From: JAWLBW01 sp041687475
Lineage (GTDB): Bacteria > J088 > JAWLBW01
NCBI GenBank assembly: GCA_041687475.1
Contig: JAWLBW010000136.1
Coordinates: 1 to 11,442 of the forward strand
DNA: 11,442 nucleotides
Direction of reading: 5' to 3'
In this document: in pieces, positions 8,982 to 11,442 of the stretch
Position numbering within the stretch: position 1 is the stretch's first letter
Layout of the letters: every line of letters starts with the position of its first letter
Made by a program: the position numbers and the translations under genes
Notes under the pieces: generated by a model
What the model was told of the DNA's origin: nothing
The model's input: the letters and a program-made list of their open reading frames with translations, nothing else
Database searches by the model: none

Positions 8982-9803
8982 ATGCTGTCTGCCCGGGAAA
9001 AATTCACGCGCCTGGTCGAAGAAGACCACCCCGAACCTTCGCTGGCCGAAGTGAGCCTGTTGGTTGCAGCCGAAGAATACGAAGACCTCGATGTCGAGGC
9101 CTGTCTCGCGCGTTTCGACAGGCTGGCGATTCGCGTCGAGCGGGTAGGAAACCGGCTGGGGGTCGAGTCGATTGAGGCGCTGCGTATCGTGTTGGCCGAA
9201 GAGCAGGGATTTCACGGCAACCTCGACGACTATTACGATACTCGCAACAGCTTTCTCAACGAAGTGCTCGACCGACGCGCGGGCATTCCCATTACCCTGA
9301 GCGTTCTCTATGTCGAGGTGGCGCGACGCCTCGGCCTGAAGGCCGATGGGGTGGGCTTTCCGGGGCATTTTCTCGTGCGCATCGAGCAGGCGGCCGAGAC
9401 CCGTATACTCGATCCCTTTCACGGCGGCACTTCGTTGACCCTAGACGACTGCGCCGGACTGCTCGCCCGAATCACCGGCAGTCAGATACCCTTTCACGCC
9501 CGCCTGCTGCAGCCCACTCCCTGGCGCGACATCGTTTATCGCTTGCTGGCCAACCTGAAGAACATTTACCTTTCCGAGCCGCAGGACTTTCGCCGAGGGC
9601 TTGCGGTACTCGACCGTATGCTGCTCGTGCGGCCCGATTCGTTGGCCGAGGTGCGCGACCGGGGCCTGGTACGCTATCGCATGGAGAACTACCGCGAGGC
9701 GACGGCCGATCTCGAGCGTTTCGTGCATGCCGCCGAGCATGAAGACAGCCACTTGCCGCGCGAACAGGTCGAGGCCATCAAGCGGCTGCTACGCAAGCGG
9801 TAG
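8982..9803 (+). CDS. SirB1-family transglutaminase-like/TPR protein
   Basis: A 273-residue protein of the SirB1/YchA type (COG2912 as I recall). The core is a transglutaminase-fold domain: NSFLNEVLDRRAGIPITLSVLYVEVARRLGL (89-119), PGHFLVR (127-133) and ILDPFHGG (142-149). These carry the His129 and Asp144 of the usual Cys-His-Asp triad, but Thr105/Ser107 stand where papain-like enzymes have Cys, so proteolysis or crosslinking is unlikely. The C-terminal 185-250 has TPR-like helices (FRRGLAVLDRMLLVRPDS, then a second repeat), suited to partner binding. No signal peptide or membrane segment; it should be cytoplasmic. Members are widespread but poorly understood. It stands alone, divergent from the membrane protein at 8833 and convergent with the methyltransferase. 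Confidence 0.88.
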   Translation: MLSAREKFTRLVEEDHPEPSLAEVSLLVAAEEYEDLDVEACLARFDRLAIRVERVGNRLGVESIEALRIVLAEEQGFHGNLDDYYDTRNSFLNEVLDRRAGIPITLSVLYVEVARRLGLKADGVGFPGHFLVRIEQAAETRILDPFHGGTSLTLDDCAGLLARITGSQIPFHARLLQPTPWRDIVYRLLANLKNIYLSEPQDFRRGLAVLDRMLLVRPDSLAEVRDRGLVRYRMENYREATADLERFVHAAEHEDSHLPREQVEAIKRLLRKR

Positions 9804-9909
9804 AAGCAACAAAGCATCTGGGGGAAAAGGGGCTTAACGCAGTGCTTTTCGTGCGCCGCCGGCATGAAGAAAAGGAGCCTGCTCTCTCGGGGAAGCGACG
9901 TACCGGCCC
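9804..9909. other. Convergent intergenic gap
   Basis: 106 bp between the SirB1-family gene and the methyltransferase. On the minus strand a very small stem (GAG/CTC) is followed by TTTTCTTC near 9865-9880. I see no strong terminator in either direction. Confidence 0.35.
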
Positions 9910-10686
9910 CTACCTGCGCCCGAAGGCGTACATGCGGCGCAGCACGCACTGCGGCAGCCCGTTTTCGAGGGGGAAGGCTTCGCCGAATGCAAGTAGAAAT
10001 TCTTCGTGCCTGTCGGCCGGCAGCTGCGCGAGGTAGGGAGAAAGCAGCAGCCGCTTGAAGTAAGCCGCGGCGTCGAAGGCGCTTCGGAACGTAAGCGGTT
10101 CGAGCTCTTCGACCGCTCGTACCTGGCGAAGGCCGGTGTCGAGCAACAGCCTGGCGAACTCGTTGGCCGTCGGCAGATACCAGGCCGCTTCCTCGGGCAG
10201 GTGGGGCACTCCGACGGCGGCCAGCGCAGCCTTTACGGCATCGCCGACCTCGTCCGAAGGATCGCGGGCGGGTGCCTGCACGGCGAGCACGCCGTCTTCG
10301 CCAAGCAAGCCCAGCATACGGGCAAGCGCCTCGTCGACCCTGGCGCCGAGCAGGTGCAGGGTCGAATTGCAGAAGACGATGTCGTAACCTTCATCGCACG
10401 GCGAATAGGTCAGAATGTCTGCGGTTTCGAAGGTGGCGTTCGTAACTCCGGCTTCGGCGGCCAGCCGCCCCGCGACCTGAACGCGCCCGTCATCGATATC
10501 GATACCGTGAGCCGACCCTTCGGGCACATGGCGGGCCAGCGTGAGGGTGAGCTCGCCCGAGCCGCAGCCCACGTCAAGCACGCGCGAGTGCGCCGGTATT
10601 TCGAATTGCCGCATGAGGCGAATGCCGGCACGCTGCCAGGCGCCGCCCACGGCCACATGCATCTGACTGTCGTAATCGCCTTCCAT
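9910..10686 (-). CDS. Class I SAM-dependent methyltransferase
   Basis: A 258-residue Rossmann-fold methyltransferase. Motif I is VLDVGCGSGELT (36-47), the SAM-binding glycine loop; the acidic end of strand 2 is GIDIDD (61-66), probably binding the ribose; the acidic ETADI (87-91) would contact adenine; and DIVFCNSTLHLL (102-113) is motif IV-like. The C-terminal half (about 170-258), with LEPLTFRSAFDAAAYFKRLL, resembles trans-aconitate methyltransferase and BioC-type enzymes, but the substrate cannot be assigned. The start at 10686 is decided by a strong GGGGGAGG (10699-10692) 5 nt upstream; the frame extends to 10773, through the ferredoxin terminator, and that part should not be translated. 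Because the terminator lies between them, it is probably not strongly co-expressed with the ferredoxin. Confidence 0.88.
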   Translation of the reverse strand: MEGDYDSQMHVAVGGAWQRAGIRLMRQFEIPAHSRVLDVGCGSGELTLTLARHVPEGSAHGIDIDDGRVQVAGRLAAEAGVTNATFETADILTYSPCDEGYDIVFCNSTLHLLGARVDEALARMLGLLGEDGVLAVQAPARDPSDEVGDAVKAALAAVGVPHLPEEAAWYLPTANEFARLLLDTGLRQVRAVEELEPLTFRSAFDAAAYFKRLLLSPYLAQLPADRHEEFLLAFGEAFPLENGLPQCVLRRMYAFGRR

Positions 10687-10743
10687 GTCATCCTCCCCCG
10701 GTGGTGAGCCGACCCGCCGACAAGAAACGACCCGAAAAGAAAA

Positions 10744-10769
10744 AACGGCTCCCGTTGCGAGGAGCCGTT
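10744..10769 (-). terminator. Rho-independent terminator of the ferredoxin gene
   Basis: A perfect 9-bp stem (AACGGCTCC with GGAGCCGTT on the minus strand) around an 8-nt loop, followed by TTTT-C-TTTT-C. It lies 13 nt after the ferredoxin stop and about 58 nt before the methyltransferase start, so it separates the two genes. Confidence 0.9.
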
Positions 10770-10782
10770 CCACCGAAAATCG

Positions 10783-11091
10783 TTACTGCCGGTTGCTTTC
10801 CTTGCGCGGCGGGTCGTTGGCCGGACGCGGCTCGACGCGGGGGTTGTCCTTCCACGTGGGCGACAGTTCGGCGTTGATTTCGGCCCACTTCGGCGACTCT
10901 TCGGGCGCGTCGACAATGGCGTCGACGGGACACTCGGGCTGACAGACGCCGCAGTCGATGCAATCATCGGGGTCGATGACCATGAACTCTTCGCCGTTGT
11001 ACTCACCGGGGTGAATGCAGTCGACGGGGCAAACTTCGGCGCAGGTTGCGTAACGCTCACCGAGGCACTTTTCAGTAATGACGTAGGCCAC
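10783..11091 (-). CDS. fdxA: Seven-iron-type ferredoxin ([3Fe-4S][4Fe-4S])
   Basis: A 102-residue small cytoplasmic electron carrier. Cysteines follow the pattern of Azotobacter ferredoxin I: C9, C17, C21-P and C25 in the first half, then C44-x2-C47-x2-C50-x3-C54-P. By analogy C9, C17 and C54 hold a [3Fe-4S] cluster and C21, C44, C47 and C50 a [4Fe-4S] cluster; C25 is the conserved extra cysteine. The residue that would complete a second [4Fe-4S] motif is Glu12. The tail after about 60 includes WAEINAELSPTW, typical of the long FdxA form, and ends in a charged, proline-rich stretch. The start is GTG: GGAGG (11104-11100) lies 8 nt upstream. A candidate promoter is at 11122-11150 and a strong terminator follows. 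Partner enzymes are not in the window. Confidence 0.95.
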   Translation of the reverse strand: MAYVITEKCLGERYATCAEVCPVDCIHPGEYNGEEFMVIDPDDCIDCGVCQPECPVDAIVDAPEESPKWAEINAELSPTWKDNPRVEPRPANDPPRKESNRQ

Positions 11092-11121
11092 TCTTCATTC
11101 CTCCGACGTCGGAAAAAGACC

Positions 11122-11150
11122 AGTGTCGCACAAGGCCCCCCTGTTGGCAA
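11122..11150 (-). promoter_or_regulatory. Possible ferredoxin promoter
   Basis: TTGCCA (11150-11145, 5/6 to the -35 consensus), a 17-bp spacer, then GACACT (11127-11122, 3/6). It would give a leader of about 25 nt with the GGAGG Shine-Dalgarno inside it. The -10 is weak, so this is tentative. Confidence 0.4.
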
Positions 11151-11253
11151 GCGATACGGAATGCGTGATAGTTCTACTCGGGATTCGTTTTCAAGCATCG
11201 GCAGTCGGCCAATCGGGTCACGCCGGTAAGTCGGCGGAGTTCGACGAGGGCGG

Positions 11254-11259
11254 TATACT
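11254..11259 (+). promoter_or_regulatory. -10 box, leaderless-type spacing, EVE gene
   Basis: TATACT ends 6 nt before the ATG at 11266, with GTTCCT between. No purine-rich Shine-Dalgarno is possible in that gap and none lies just upstream. GGTATACT is identical to the gyrB -10 context. No -35 is evident at 16-19 bp. Confidence 0.5.
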
Positions 11260-11265
11260 GTTCCT

Positions 11266-11442
11266 ATGGCTTACTGGCTTTTCAAATCGGAACCGAACGT
11301 ATTCTCAATCGACGACCTTCGCCGCGACGGCACGACCCTCTGGGATGGGGTGCGCAACTACCAGGCGCGCAACATGCTGCGCGACGAAATCAAAACCGGC
11401 GACCTCGTGCTCTTCTACCACTCGAACGCCGAACCGCCGGGG
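11266..11442 (+). CDS. EVE domain-containing protein (partial, cut by the right edge)
   Basis: The first 59 codons of a protein beginning MAYWLFKSEPNVFSIDDL, with WDGVRNYQARNMLRDE (about 28-43) and GDLVLFYHSN (46-55). These are the hallmarks of the EVE domain, a PUA/YTH-like fold related to human THYN1. The domain has an aromatic cage and is linked to recognition of modified bases in nucleic acids; its housekeeping role in bacteria is unclear. The frame is open to the window's end, and full proteins are about 150 residues. It is divergent from the ferredoxin gene across 174 bp. A -10 box 6 nt upstream suggests a leaderless transcript. Confidence 0.92.
   Translation, partial: MAYWLFKSEPNVFSIDDLRRDGTTLWDGVRNYQARNMLRDEIKTGDLVLFYHSNAEPPG

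Noticed and set aside
8834..9007. N-terminal extension of the membrane protein at 8309-8833
   Set aside because: It is arginine-rich, overlaps the start of the divergent SirB1-family gene and would place TATAAT inside the coding region.
10006..10707. A 233-codon plus-strand frame opposite the methyltransferase
   Set aside because: The minus strand carries SAM motif I and a strong Shine-Dalgarno; this frame has neither.

Overview
This 11.4 kb window comes from a GC-rich (about 60%) bacterial chromosome. The organism is probably Gram-negative: its GyrB is about 808 residues long and carries the extra block inside the TOPRIM half that is typical of proteobacterial-type enzymes. The GyrB wording and a cysteine-poor VKOR-like protein remind me of Acidobacteriota, but the window alone does not settle the phylum. 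I see no phage, plasmid, insertion sequence, CRISPR, tRNA or rRNA. This is a housekeeping and accessory stretch of mostly single-gene units, not a specialised island.

Layout, left to right. Bases 1-137 are intergenic and hold a perfect 18-bp palindrome and a second inverted repeat. Two small VOC-fold proteins follow on the minus strand as a tight pair (1013 down to 138). On the plus strand come a four-helix VKOR-like membrane protein without the loop cysteines, a soluble histidine kinase with three PAS domains, a small two-helix membrane protein and a pirin. gyrB (8149-5723, minus) converges on the pirin gene; a rho-independent terminator lies between them, flanked by short arrays of 7-bp repeats. 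Upstream of gyrB are a single-pass membrane protein of unknown function (minus) and, divergent from it, a SirB1-type transglutaminase-fold/TPR protein (plus). A SAM-dependent methyltransferase and a seven-iron-type ferredoxin follow on the minus strand, separated by a strong terminator. Divergent from the ferredoxin, the start of an EVE-domain protein runs off the right edge.

How the parts relate. The genes do not form one pathway. The clearest links are the VOC pair (one operon) and the possible chain kinase - membrane protein - pirin (same strand, gaps of about 110 and 44 bp). The kinase has no response regulator beside it.

Most interesting signals: (i) three genes have a -10-like hexamer only 6-7 nt before the start codon and no Shine-Dalgarno sequence, which suggests leaderless mRNAs beside ordinary Shine-Dalgarno genes; (ii) the 7-bp repeat fragments around the gyrB terminator; (iii) a VKOR fold with its CxxC but no shuttle cysteines; (iv) the palindrome at the left edge. 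I found no convincing new multi-gene system.
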